A stretch of DNA of 64,000 nt from contig NC_061817.1 in assembly GCF_021462225.1 (NCBI RefSeq), positions 14,127,204 through 14,191,203 on the forward strand, in the 5' to 3' direction. A program made the translations under genes and the position numbers. Origin of the DNA: Girardinichthys multiradiatus (Eukaryota; Chordata; Actinopteri; Cyprinodontiformes; Goodeidae). The notes below the pieces were generated by a model. That model saw nothing but the letters and a program-made list of their open reading frames with translations, did no database searches and was not told the origin of the DNA. Of this stretch, positions 1 through 13,800 are shown in pieces. Every line of letters starts with the position of its first letter. Position 1 is the stretch's first letter.

Positions 1-338
1 ACCATTAGGAGTAGTTCGGCCGTTGTGTCTGGTTTCACAATTAGATGGATGTAAAAACCAGAGTTTGTCCATCTAACTGTGAATAAAAACTTTGCGTGCA
101 AAACATACTTAAAAAAAATTACTTGACAACCATTTAATTATTGTATGTTTGCACATGTGATGCTTTTGTAAAAATGTCGCCCAACCTAAAATATCTGATC
201 CCAGGTTGGGAAATAACGTCCAAGTCATTTTCAAACAACAAGAACCAATCAAAACTTATGCCTATATTTACCATAAAAACTGTTAATCCAACAAAACCTA
301 AACCCGGCCTTACGTAAAGAAAATTGTATCCTGAATTA
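1..338. other. Intronic sequence, nothing recognised
   Basis: AT-rich intron of mei1 left of the DD36E element. No MEI1-like exon, repeat boundary or RNA gene was seen on either strand. Confidence 0.5.
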
Positions 339-1604
339 CAGGGGTTGGACAATGAAACTGAAACATGTGGTTTTAGACCACAATAATTTATTAGTATGGT
401 GTAGGGGCTCCTTTTGCGGCCAATACAGCATCAATTCGTCTTGGGAATGACATATACAAGTCCTGCACAGTGGTCAGAGGGATTTTAAGCCATTCGTCTT
501 GCAGGATAGTGGCCAGGTCACTACGTGATACTGGTGGAGGAAAACGTTTCCTGACTCGCTCCTCCAAAACACCCCAAAGTGGCTCAATAATATTTAGATC
601 TGGTGACTGTGCAGGCCATGGGAGATGTTCAACTTCACTTTCATGCTCATCAAACCAATCTTTCACTAGTCTTGCTGTGTGTATTGCTGCATTGTCATCC
701 TGACACACGGCACCACCTTCAGGATACAATGTTTGAACCATTGGATGCACATGGTCCTCAAGAATGGTTCGGTAGTCCTTGGCAGTGACGCGCCCATCTA
801 GCACAAGTATTGGGCCAAGGGAATGCCATGATATGGCAGCCAAACCATCACTGATCCACCCCCATGCTTCACTCTGGGCAACGGTCTGGGTGGTACGCTT
901 CTTTGGGGCTTCTCCACACCGTAACTCTCCTGGATGTGGGGAAAACAGTAAAGGTGGACTCATCAGAGAACAATACATGTTTCACATTGTCCACAGCCCA
1001 AGATTTGCGCTCCTTGCACCATTGAAACTGACGTTTGGCATTGGCATGAGTGACCAAAGGTTTTGGCTATAGCAGCCCGGCCGTGTATATTGACCCTGTG
1101 GAGCTCCCGACGGACAGTTCTGGTGGAAACAGGAGAGTTGAGGTGCACATTTAATTCTGCCGTGATTTGGGCAGCCGTGGTTTTATGTTTTTTGGATACA
1201 ATCCGGGTTAGCACCCGAACATCCCTTTCAGACAGCTTCCTCTTGCGTCCACAGTTAATCCTGTTGGATGTGGTTCGTCCTTCTTGGTGGTATGCTGACA
1301 TTACCCTGGATACCGTGGCTCTTGATACATCACAAAGACTTCCTGTCTTGGTCACAGATGCGCCAGCAAGACGTGCACCAACAATTTGTCCTCTTTTGAA
1401 CTCTGGTATGTCACCCATAATGTTGTGTGCATTTCAATATTTTGAGCAAAACTGTGCTCTTACCCTGCTAATTGAACCTTCACACTCTGCTCTTACTGGT
1501 GCAATGTGCAATCAATGAAGACTGGCTACCAGGCTGGTCCAATTTAGCCATGAAACCTCCCACACTAAAATGACAGGTGTTCCAGTTTCATTGTCCAACC
1601 CCTG
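339..1604 (-). mobile_element. Tc1/mariner-type transposon, DD36E spacing, near full-length copy 1
   Basis: The 1266-bp element is bounded by about 27-bp terminal inverted repeats starting CAGGGGTTGGACAATGAAAC, with TA on each side (337-338 and 1605-1606), the hallmark Tc1/mariner target duplication. One transposase is encoded on the minus strand. The element sits in the mei1 intron downstream of exon V. A second copy of the family is at 39367. Confidence 0.93.
391..1418 (-). pseudogene. Broken DD36E transposase (copy 1)
   Basis: Reading right to left, residues 1-120 form the paired-type helix-turn-helix DNA-binding part (SVTKTGSLCDVSRATVSRVM). The catalytic core follows with VLFSDESTF (first Asp), the QDDNA block (second Asp) and NIIEPLW (Glu). 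I count 36 residues between the second Asp and Glu, against 34 in ordinary Tc1. Compared with the copy at 39419, it has one extra T near 1061, a 4-base deletion near 880 and a 1-base deletion near 841. It also differs in the active-site block (AAIHTA here, APIHTA there). It is therefore non-functional. Confidence 0.9.
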
Positions 1605-1656
1605 TATATAATCAACACACAAACACACAGATATTAAGGTCTATGAGTGATAAAAC

Positions 1657-1841
1657 CTGCATAAGAAGACCACTCAGAGCAGTTAGGAGGCACTGGGCCC
1701 CTGTTGAGCCAAGCGGGTACAATGCTCCATCTTCAGCCTCCAGAGGCCTGGGCCCAACTACTCCAGGACCGGTGCTCAAACACATCACTGATGATGCCAT
1801 GTCAACATCAAGCAAAGCCTGTAGCATCCTCAGGTAGCTGA
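1657..1841 (-). CDS. mei1: mei1 exon V (last exon in window)
   Basis: This 185-bp exon starts after TTTCTAG and ends at TGCAG/GTTTTA. It encodes a variable linker containing [17 protein letters not shown] and then [14 protein letters not shown]. Only a transposon and unremarkable sequence lie to its left, so the remaining 3' exons are outside the window. The GTTTTA donor is weak. Confidence 0.86.
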
Positions 1842-4800
1842 CTAGAAAGAGAACAAATTATTTCAGCAATTCAATTTAGAAAGTGAAACTTGTTCATTGT
1901 ATATGGCTTACAGCTAATAAAAACTCCAAATTCTGCTCCTCAGAAACGTGTTACACAAGAAAATAAAAAATGATCTTTAAATTCAGACATTTTCACCCAC
2001 TGAAAAAAATATCAATGTACTATACAGTTTATGCATTCAAGAATTAGTTGGGGCTCCTTTTGCATGAATTGCTGCATCAATCCAGTGTGGCAAGGAGTCT
2101 TCTATTTTGGAAGTGTCCTAGCGCAGCTGGAGCCCATGTCTGAATAAGTCTGTGTGGTGGCTCATGAAGTTCTGGCTCCAGCTGCAGTCCATACCTTAGA
2201 AATCTCTCCCAACTGCTTGAATGGGCTTTGCTTCACAATCATCTCAAAGCTATGTTGCTTGTGCACCTTCTTCTACCATACCTGTTCCTTCCACTCAACT
2301 TTCCTTCAATATTCATGTTATCCATATTAATGACAGGTTGAATGGGAGGGTGGCTGTGGCTCGGTGGGATGAATCTGGCAACCAGAAAGTTGTGTGTTCG
2401 ATTTCAGTATCCTGTGCTATATATCAATGTGCCCTTGGGCCAGGTACCAAACCCCAATTGGTGTATTTCTGAATGATGTGAGTTCAACTGAGTTACTGTG
2501 ACTCTTGTGTAAAAGCACTTTGAGTGGACTGTATGATTAGAACAGCACTACATAGTTTTAGCCCTTCTACCATGTGAATAGTACAACGTCTTCAGCTAGT
2601 GGAGGGTGTCAATGACTGTCTGCTGGACCACTGTCATGTCAGCAGCCTTCCCCATGATGGCACAATATTTCTGTATTAAGAAGCATTTTTACTGATATTT
2701 AAAGCTTTCTGAAAAATGTATTTTGTGTTGTCATTAGCAATGAGCCATACTAATCAAAATAAAACAGAAATAAACAGTTGAAATAAATCACTCTTTAGGC
2801 AATAAACGTATTTTAGTTTCATGTTTGGAAAAAATTATTTTCATAATAATAACTTTATTGAAATGCACTTGTAGAAGATTGACGAATAAAGACAAGACAG
2901 ACATAAAATGAAGACAACAAACATAAACTGTGCTGATGTGAGTGTACAGGGTGGAAAGTATATGAATTACTGGATGATTGGAAAAATACAGCAGCAGAAA
3001 TTGAGGTATAGCGGAAACAGGTTAAAGCAAATGAAAGACATTTTTGGACTGATGTGTGATGGAGAGCACAGGCAATAAGTATAAGATGTCTGAGTGCGGA
3101 TTGAGAGAGACGTGATAACCAAGACTAAGGAACAATTCACATTAGGATAAAATCAAAAAAATAGCTCAAAACTGCTACTAACACAGCAGAATCCAATCTG
3201 AAAGTGGCCAACCATCTGAAACACACTTATGTCAAGAACACCAAGATCTGAGCGCCCTAATGGGAAGGAGCCCTAATTAGTGAGTGCACAAAAGTGGAAG
3301 CTAAGACAGAGAGGAAAGCAATGCTGGAACAAGAAATGTTAGGGAGCTAAAAACTGAGGTACTGAGACAGAGAGGAGGCTGAGTGAGCAGAGAGGTAGTA
3401 AGAGAGGGAGGGAAAGAGAGATTGGTACGCAGAGCGAGGGAGCCAATACATCACAGTGACCCTGACAGGCTACTTATTCAGCTGACAGACAGAGACACAG
3501 GAGGAGCAGGGATGATCTGTCTACGAGTGCTGCAGTGGGATGTGGGACATTTAATATGATGAGTGCGTGTGAAATGCAGGCTTCGGGTTAGTTGACTCCA
3601 CCAACGATGAAGCTTTGACAGGAAGTTTGCAGAACTTTATGTAAACTGAAGAAGAGACAACCACATTAGCATCCTCTGATTCACGCATTATCTAAAAAAC
3701 TTTAGAATCAGTGATGCCTTATGCTAACCAGACTATATGGATAAACACTAAGGTACACTGTGGTATTTTACAGAACATAAGAGATTGCAGACATGGACAG
3801 AGAAAACAAAGACAAAAACAAACACTAAAAATCAAAAACAAGTTATTCAAAAATGACTCACTTATCTCTAAATTGTGAGTCTTTTTTCTGCAGGAAAATG
3901 ACTTAAAATATTTAAAAAATAATATTCAGCTGTCATTACCCAGCAAGAGATTGTCTGTGTTTCTTTTCTGACAAAACAGTCGGTGTACAGCTGTGTCCAG
4001 ACTCCAAATAATACTCTTCTGAACCTTGAAGAAGAGATAAAGGAAACATTCAGAGAGAAAAAGAAAAGAAATATGGGTGAAGCAATCAGAGATAATAAGG
4101 TCAAACTGTTGTATTCAAGAATGTATTACTCCTTCACTGTGAGTGGAATAAAGCAGAGCTGACTGAAACTGTGATACATATCAAATAAAAGCAATTGTTC
4201 CGTATTCCACACCTACACCCAACTCTTTACTCAGTTTTGCTGTGTGTTGTGTGTCTTGCCCTTGACTGAGCCTTTGTTGTGTGAAGTTCAGCCCTGGAGA
4301 TGTGATAAGAGTCGAGTCAAGCTGTGCTGTGTACCTGAGTGGAGTGAATGTGCTGCAAGGCGATGAGGGAGGATAGGAGAAGATGGCTGCAGCACAGCAG
4401 AGCTGAAGGAGGACAGGCAGATGGAGGGGGGGAAGGAGGAACAGAGGAGGAGGAGATGATTGTCTGCAGCTGGTCCATCAACCCACTGTTGGAGAGCAGC
4501 ATGGAGACAGCTGGGAAGAAGACAGCACTGTGACCTTAAACAATTGTGGGATTTGTCATTGTATGTTACAGAGCTGCATGCAGAGGTCATGTTAACTAAA
4601 CATTTTCTGTTAGTGACTTGTTTTACTGATGGAAAAACAAACCGATTCTTTAATCTTCCCAAATTAGAGCAATTGGGATTTTCTTCAATGGCATTTAATT
4701 CCCAGGAACATGAATAACCACCAACAAACCACCTACTTTGGCCCCCTGCTCATTCAAGCACCAATCTGCATTATTAGCAGAGACAATCTTTGATTTCATT

Positions 4801-7800
4801 GACTGCTTGTCAAGTTCTGCGGCACCAGTTTAACCCAGGCAGACAAACCGGGTCTTTTTCATGTCCCACTGCAGTGATGAAAACAAATCTATCAGCATAA
4901 TCAGGGTTCTGATGTATGTGTCAAGTTACATTTTATACTTTTCTAAGCCTAAAATTAGTTCTCATTTATTTCTAGCCAGTTTTACAGAGTAAACAGACTT
5001 CACCATGTATGTCTGGCAGATATTTCTGCAGTGATGTGGCTTTAAATGTACAACCTGCACAACCCAACTTCTGTAAAGAAGAGGACGGTTGGAGGAGAAA
5101 TGTTGCCTGTTGAGTTTAAAGTTTAAGTCAATATAAAACAGAAAAGACAGAAACTAATTTATTTTAGTCATTAAATGAACTAATCTGAATAGAATGGCCA
5201 CAACATGTAGTTAGAATTTAACAAGTACAACTTAATTTAAATGTCTTTTAAGCTGTTAGAAATACACAATTTCTACTCAGAAATACTTATAATTAAATAT
5301 ACCCAAATATTTATGAAAACTGTTACAAAATGTTTAATGACTGAATTCTCAAAGGCTGTTCTATAAGTGTAGCTACGTAAAATAAGAACAAGTTGATAGA
5401 TTTGGATGAAAATACAAAAGCAAATACTAATCATGCCTCCACAGTATTTAACCTCTCTGGTTTCTGTGGTTCATTGCTGGATTCTACTATTGTTCTCATC
5501 CTGGTTCCCATGTCCTGAGTTTTTCAAGTATTTATTAAATGCTCACTGCATCATACACCTGCATCTGTCCTGTCTGCGATCTCATCATCAACATCAAATA
5601 ATGACACTTTAAACAGTATTCAGAACTGAAGCAGTTTTAAACACAAGTTCAAGTATGGTTTTGAAGACTTTCTACCACTTAAGAAAAACGGATGAATGGA
5701 TAGGTGGATTGGTTTCGGATGTGTTGGAGGATGGACAGATAGATGGTTGGATCCAACCTTTAGACAATTACAAAAGAAATAGTCCGGAAATAAAAAATAA
5801 AATCTATATCCTATTTTCTTTTTCCATTCTTATCCAGGCCTGGAAAAAATTATCCAAAATTCAGCAGGAACCCTGTATAATTCACTTTTTAATATACTTA
5901 TCTATTTTTTAACCTTGACACTGGACCCTAGAAATGGTTTGAATACCTCTAGCTTCCATATGTGTGATTATTAGGCTATTGTGCCTTTAATACCGGAGTT
6001 CCTGTATATGAAGAAAGTGCTAACATTAACTACAGTCCTGCAAATATATCCACGATCAAGTTCATGGAACAAAAGCTGTACAATATCATGAAGCCAGTTG
6101 ATTTAATGCTCTGTTCCATTAACCTCGAACTGGGAAGTCGGAGTGTATGTCATCTCCGAGTTATAGTATTCCAGTTGTTTCTGTTCATACTGCTAGCAAC
6201 TGTAAAAGCAGTCTTACAACAATAACAATGATAATAAACACTGTTCTACAGTTTTTTTTGCATATAAACAGCATTAAAAATCTAACCCTATAAACACTGA
6301 AAAGTAGTACAACTGACTAAATGTTACATAAATAATAAAGAACTGCTAAAAACAGTCAAAGAAAGAATGTTTTCATACTACTGATGCAAGTAGCAGCCAT
6401 CCTGAATCCGAATGTCTGATATGGTCATGTTGCCCCGACTTTCCGACATGTAATTCCGACTTTCGGGGGCGTTCCAATTGAAACTTCCTACTCGGAGGTC
6501 GGAAATTTCTACTTTCAAGTACAAATGAAACGCACCATGACAACTAATTCCACACTGTGCAGAGATTCAGCCTTGAAGCCAAAATAAAATTGTTTCTGGA
6601 GTAATATCTCCTGGATAAACCCTTATGACAAAATTCACCAGAATCAAGTAGAGAGAACCTCTCCTGTTTTCTCTTAAACAAAGAGCAGAAAATGCTCTGA
6701 AACAGCTAATCCTGGGTCAAGAACTTTCTAATCTGTTCTGATAACCTGTAAGGAAAGTGGCTAACCATCATACTGTAGCTATAAATGTAGCTGGGCAACA
6801 ATAGCAACACAAGGCACAAGCAGACTTAAATATGAAATTAAATGAACTGTTTCACTAACTACAAACAACAAGATAGCATTAAGATGTGAACATTGGACAA
6901 TGGAAAAGGCCTCCTTGAACTGCCACCTTAACGTGGTGGAGGGGTTTGAGTGCTCGAATGATCCTAGAGGCTATGTTGTCTGGCGCTTAAATGCCCCTGG
7001 TAGGGTCTCCCATGGCAAACAGGCTCTAGGTGACGGGTCAAACAAAGAGCGGTTCAAGACACCTTCATGAGGACTAGTAGATTGAGACACGTGGCGTCGC
7101 CCGGTAAGGCGGAGCCGGGGTCCTACCCTGGAGCCAGGCCTGGGGTCGGGACTCGCCGAAGAGCGCCTGGTGGCCGGGTTACTCCTCGCGGGACCCGGCT
7201 GGGCCAAACCCGAACGAGAGACGCGAGGCCATCCCCCAGTGGGCCCACCACCTGCAGGGGGAACCGTGAGGAACCGGTGCAAAGAGGATTGGGCGGCGGA
7301 CGAAGGTGGAGACCTCAGCGGTCCGATCCCCGGAGGCTTAGGCTGGCTCTAGGGACGTGGAATGTCACCTCGCTGGGGGGGAAGGAGCCTGAGCTTGTGC
7401 GGGAGGTCGAGAGATATTGAGTAGAAATAGTCGGGCTCACCTCCACGCAGAGCGTGGGCTCTGGAACCCATCTCCTCGAGAGGGGCTGGACTCTCTTCTA
7501 CTCTGGAGTGGCCCAGAGTTTGCTTGTTGCCCCCCAGCTCAGCCGTCTCGTGTTGGGGTTTACCCCAGTGGATGAGTGTCGCATCCCTGCGCCTTCGGGT
7601 TGGGGACAGGTCTCTGACTGTTGTTTCGGCCTACGGGCCGGGGGGGTAGTGCGGAGTACCCGGCCTTCTCGGCATCCCTGTCGGGGGTGCTGGATGGTAC
7701 CCTCCCGGGGACTCAATTATTCTGCTTGGGATCTCAACGCCCACGTGGGAAACGACAGTGACACCTGGAGAGGCGTGATCGGGAGGAATGGCCTCCCCGA

Positions 7801-10800
7801 TCTGAATCCGAGTGGTGTTTTGTTATTGGACTTCTGTGCTAGTCACGGATTGTCCATAATGAACACATTGTTCAAACATAAGGGTGTCCATCAGTGCACT
7901 TGGCACCAGGACAGCCTAGGCAGGAGGTCAATGATTGACTTTGTTGTCATATCATCAGACCTTCGGCCGCATGTTTTGGACACTCGTGGTGAAGAGAGGG
8001 GCTGAGCTGTCCACTGATCACCACATGGTGGTGAGTTGGATCCGCTGGAGGAGGAGAAAGCCGGACAGACTTGGCAGGCCCAAGCGCATAGAGAGGGTCT
8101 GCTGGGAACGTCTGGCAGAGCCCTCGGCCAGGGATGTATTCAACTCCCACTTCCGGGAGAGCTTTGACCAGATCCCGGGGGATGTTGGAGACATAGAGTC
8201 CGAGTGGACCATGTTCTCCGCATCTATTGTCAATGCTGCTGCCCGTAGCTGCGTCCGTAAGGTCTGCGGTGCCTGTCGCAGCAGAAATCCCCGAACCCGG
8301 TGGTGGACACCGGCAGTAAGGGACGCTGTCAAGCTGAAGAAGGAGTCCTATCGGCTGTGGTTGGCTTGTGGGACTCCTGAGGCGGCTGACAGGTACCGTG
8401 AGGCCAAGAGTGCCGCGGCCCGGGCTGTGGAAAAGGCAAAAACTTGGGTCTGGGAGGAGTTCAGTGAGGCCATGGAGATGGACTACCGGTTGGCCTCGAA
8501 GCAATTCTGGCAAACCGTCCGGCGCCTCAGGAGGGGGCAGCAGTGCTTCGCCAACACTGTTTATAGTGGGGGCGGGAGACTGCTGACCTCGACTGGGGAC
8601 ATTATCGGGCGGTGGAAGGAGTACTTCGAGGATCTCCTCAATCCTGCCATCACACATTCCCTGGTGGAAACAGAGGCTGAGGATTCGGGGTTGGACTCTT
8701 TCATCACCCAGGCTGAAGTCACCGAGGTGGTTAAAAAGTTCCGCGGTGGCAGGGCTTCGGGGGTGGATGAGATCCACCCTGAGTACCTCAAGTCTCTGGA
8801 TGTTGTTGGGCTGTCATGGTTGACACGCTTCTTCAACATTGCGTGGCGGTCGGAGGACAGTGCCTCTGGACTGGCAGACTGGGGTGGTGGTCCCCCTTCA
8901 TAAGAAGGGGGATCGGAGGGTGTGTTCCAACTACAGGGGGATCACACTCCTCAGCCTACCTGGTAAGGCCTACGCCAGGGTATTGGAGAGGACAGTCCGG
9001 CCAATAGTCGAAGCTCGGCTTCAGGAGGAGCAGTGTGGTTTTCGTCCCGGCCGTGGAACACTGGACCAGCTCTATACCCTCTACAGGGTGCTCGAGGGTT
9101 CATGGGAGTTTGCCCAACTGGTTCACATGTGTTTTGTGGACCTGGAGAAGGCATTCGACTGTGTCCCTCGTGATGCCCTGTGGGGGGTGCTCCAGGAATA
9201 TGGAATCTGGGGCCCTTTATTAGGGGCCATCCGGTCCTTGTACAAGCGGAGCAGGAGTTTGGTCCGCATTGCCGGCACTAAGTTGGACCTGTTCCCAGTG
9301 CATGTTGGACTCCGGCAGGGCTGCCCTTTGTCACTGGTCCTGTTCATAACTTTTATGGACAGGATTTCTAGACGCAGCCAAGGGCCGGAGGGGGTCTGGT
9401 TTGGGGACCAGTGGATTTCGTCTCTTCTTTTTGCAGATGACGTGGTCCTGCTGGCCCCCTCTAGCCAAGACCTACAGCATGCGCTGGGGCGGTTCGCAGC
9501 CGAGTGTGAAGTGCCTGGGATGAGGATCAGCTCCTCCAACTCCGAGGCCATGGTACTCGACCGGAAAAGGGTGGCTTGTCCTCTTCAGGTTGGAGGGGAG
9601 TTCCTGCCTCAAGTGGAGGTGTTTAAGTATCTCGGGGTCTTGTTCACGAGTGAGGGAAGAATGGAGCGGGAGATCGACAGACGGATCGGTGCGGCTGCCA
9701 CAGTAATGGGGGCATTGTGCTAGTCCGTTGTGGTGAAGAGAGAGCTGAGCCGAAAAGCAAAGCTCTCAATTTACCGGTCGGTCTACGTTCCTACCCTCAC
9801 CTATGGCCATGAACTTTGGGTCATGACCGAAAGAACGAGATCCCGGATACAAGCGACTGAAATGAGCTTCCTCCGTAGGGTGGCCGGGCACTCCTTTAGA
9901 GATAGGGTGAGGAGCTCGGCCATCTGGGAGGGGCTCGGAGTAGAGCCGCTGCTCCTCCACATCGAGAGGAGCCAGTTGAGGTGGCTCGGGCATCTATACT
10001 GGATGCCTCCTGGACGCCTTCCGCGGGAGGTGTTCCAGGCACGTCCCACCGGGAGGAGGCCCAGGGGACCACCCAGGACACGCTGGAGGGACTATGTCTC
10101 TCAGCTGGCCTGGGAACGCCTTGGGCTCCCCCGGAGGAGCTGGAGGAGTTGTCTGGAGAGAGGGACGTCTGGGCGTCTCTGCTGAGTCTGCTGCCCCCGC
10201 GACCCGGTCCCGGATAAGCGGAAGACGACGAGTACATTTGTTTTGTGTTTTATTAAAATAAAGACATTTTTACAATATCTCTCAAAAATGAGTACACCCC
10301 TCACATTTTTGTAAATATATTATATCTTTTCACTGAAGATACAACACGTTAATTCGATGTAAAGTAATCAGTGTGCAGCTTGTATAAAAGCTTTTAAATT
10401 TGCTGTCTCCTCAAAATAATTCAACACACAGCCATGTCTCAACCGCTGGCAACAAAAGGAAGTACACCCCTAAGTGAAAATGTCCAAATTGTGCCCAACT
10501 AATCATTTTCCATCCTCTGTGACATGTGACTCGTTAGTGTCACAAGGTCTCCGGTGTGAATGGGAAGCAGGTGAGTTACATGTAGTTCTCTCTCATACTT
10601 GTCACTGGAAGTTCAATATGGCTTCTCATGGCAAATAACTTTCTGGAGAAAATAATTGTTGCTCTACATAAATATGGTCTAGGCTATGAGAAGATTGCCA
10701 ACACCATGAAACTGAGCTGCAGCACAGTGGCGAAAACCATACAGCAGCTAAACAGGACAGGTTCTACTCATCATGGTTGGCCAAAGAAGTTAAGTGCATG

Positions 10801-13800
10801 TGCTGAGCATCGTATGGAGTTTCTGTTTTGAAAATAGATGTAGGAGTGCTGCCAGTACTGCTGCAGAGGTCGAAGGGGTGGGAGGTCAGCCTATCAGTGT
10901 TCAGATCACACGCCACACACTGCATCAAATTGGTCTTCATGGCTGTCATTCTGATGCACAAGAAAGTCCACACAAAGCTTGCTGTCGACAAGCAGACCAA
11001 GGACATGGATTACTGGAACCATGTCCTGTGGTCTGATGAGACCAAGATAAACTTATTTGCTTCAGATATAGTCAAGCGTGGAGGAATACAAAAATAAGTG
11101 TGTCTTGCAAGGTCAACCGTGGTGGTGGGAGTGTCATGGTTTGGTGCTGCATGAGTTTTCCTGCCTGTGGGGAGCTATAGTTTTATTGAGGGAACCATGA
11201 ATGCCAACATGAACTGTAACATACTAAAGCAGAAATTCCCTTTAGGAGAGTGGTTTTCCAACATGATAGCAACCCCAAACACACCTCCAAGACAACCGCT
11301 GCATTGCTGATGAAACTGAGGTTAAAGGTGCTGGACTTGCCAAGCATGTCTCCAGACCTAAACCCTGTTGAGCATCTGTGAAGCATCCTGAAACAGAAGG
11401 TGGAGGAGTACAAGATCTCTAACATCCACTAGCTCCTTGATGTGGTCATGGAGGAGAGGAAGAGGATTGGCAACCTGTGAAGCTCTAGTAAACTCCATGC
11501 ACAAGAGTTAAGGCGGTGCTAGAAAACAATGATGGTCACACAAAATATTGACACTTTAGGGACAGTTTGAACATTTCCACTTAGGGGTGTACTCACTTTT
11601 GTTGCCAACGTTATAGACATTAAGTCTGTTGAGTTATTTTGAGGGGACAGCAAATTTACACTGTTATACAAGTGGTACACTGACTACTTTACATTGCATC
11701 CAGGTGTCATGTTTTTAGTGTTGGCCCATGAAAATATAAATTTAAATATTTGCAAGAATGAGAGGTTGTACTCACTTTGAGAGATTCTGTGTGTGGGCTG
11801 TGTAGATTCAGAACAACGTAGGATTAAAACACAAGCAATTTATTCCCATTTGTCTATCAATAAACTTCTTGTTTCCTCCTTTCTGTTCAAGTCTGAGCAT
11901 GGCCTCATATTACAAGGAGAGTTCATCTGGAAATCATTTAAAAATATTCAGAGCTGAGGCACAGATTGTTTTCTCTGAAATCATTATTGAAGATAATCCC
12001 AAAAGCCTGTTTTGTCAAATATTTAGAATAAAAACAACTCAAAGTTTTATTTTTGTTAAATAATACATGAGGCGCATTAAATTATGGTTCGTAAATTTTC
12101 AGTTGATCTATTTCTGGCAGATAAGCTGCATTTTAATTTATTAGTTTTAATGTGATTTAAATAATAGCTTGTTTTACTTCCAGTGAGATGCCTAAAATTA
12201 ATTTACATGACACTGGGTGAGCGAGCAAATTTGTTGTTGCTTGTCTCCATAACAGGTATTTAACAGGTAACAACACATGCCTGTTATGATGCAATTTCAT
12301 CAACATCCATTTGGATTACCAGCAAAATAAAACCAAAACCAAAAACGTATCTGAGTCAGTAAGCATGGACAAATGTAAAACAAGCTTTTAGCGTTTAGAC
12401 CCTGGTATTATCTGTGTCCAATGAAGGCATTTAATGCAGTAAGTCTTCATCCTATAAGCTGAATATATTCTGGGCATGAAATCATGATATATAACTGCCA
12501 AAACATATGCACTGATATAAATACAGCTCAGAAAATTAGAATATCGTGAAAAAGTTCAATATTTACTGTCACTCATTTCAGAAAGTAAGACTCATGTATT
12601 GTGTTACACATTGATTGAAACATTTCAAGCCTTTATTTTTTGTAATTTTGATATTTTGATTTGGGTCGAGGATCTTCCTGTGCCTTCATGAACAGCCTGT
12701 CATATTCTCTGGCTCAATGCAGGTGAATTGTTTTAATCAACCATTTCACTTTTTGTCCCATAACCCCCAGGATCTGTTAAGAAGATAGTCTAACAATGGT
12801 CTAACTGTGTCCAACCTCTGCAGCGAGGGATCACTACAAGAGGCTTCGTAAAGTTCCCTAATGTGTTTTTGCCTTTCTCACCAGGGGTTCATAGCCACCT
12901 GTTTGAGTTCAATGCAATAATTTTCCTACTCTATTCTTTGCTATTCCTTTTTGTATTTTGAAGGTCTACTTAAAACCTGGTTACACACCACAGCACAGAA
13001 TGCGGTCCTACCCGTCTTTAAATTTTGATCAGGAGGCAATAATGTTAAGAAAAACAGCAGATAAATAAATGTGAAGTCAATCAAACATGCAGAAGTAAAG
13101 TGCGTCTGACCTCGGTCACTGCTGTGTGCTGGGGACAGACTCAGGCAACACTGCAAGAAGTTGAGGGCAGGCAGCAGGCTCTCTGTGTTAGTAGGCTTCA
13201 GCATCCCACCTATACTACTCACTGACACACATGTACACACACATAAACACTGTCTGAGCACCGGTAGGAGAAATAAAGGCAAAGTAAATTACGCCCAAGT
13301 TCTGAGTGACAAATGAGTGAGAAAATCATCTAAATGGATTTTTCATCTGCATAACAAACAAAATGGGTGTGATTATGTTTATCATATTAAAACAATAATT
13401 AGCTACACGTAAATGCAAAACAAAAGAGGCATGTTAGGTATTTACACCCCTTTAACGTGTGTACATTTTGTCATGTCAACCACAAACTTCTATTTATCTT
13501 ATAAAGAGTTTATGTGACAGAAAATAAAGAGCAGAAAAATATAACCAATTACTGCAGGGCTATATTATCATGGTCTTACCTTGGATGGTTTTAATAGTTC
13601 TTTTATTTTTATTATTGCCAAATTTTATTGTGTGTGTGTCCTTCAATTTGCCTGTCAGTTTGCTGCTGATACACTAAGGGACAAAGAAAAGTTTATTTTA
13701 TTTTTTATAGTGTTAATATTGATCTGATCCAAGCATATCCATCATCTGTATTCAGCAGCAGCTCTATTCAGTTTCTGTCTCTGGCAATATTGCTTTGGTG

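Noticed and set aside
4288..4662. 124-codon minus-strand ORF
   Set aside because: It overlaps mei1 exon T in a different frame. The exon frame gives the MEI1 match and the splice sites.
7947..8777. 276-codon minus-strand ORF
   Set aside because: Antisense shadow of the Rex3 reverse-transcriptase region, which has clear RT motifs on the plus strand.
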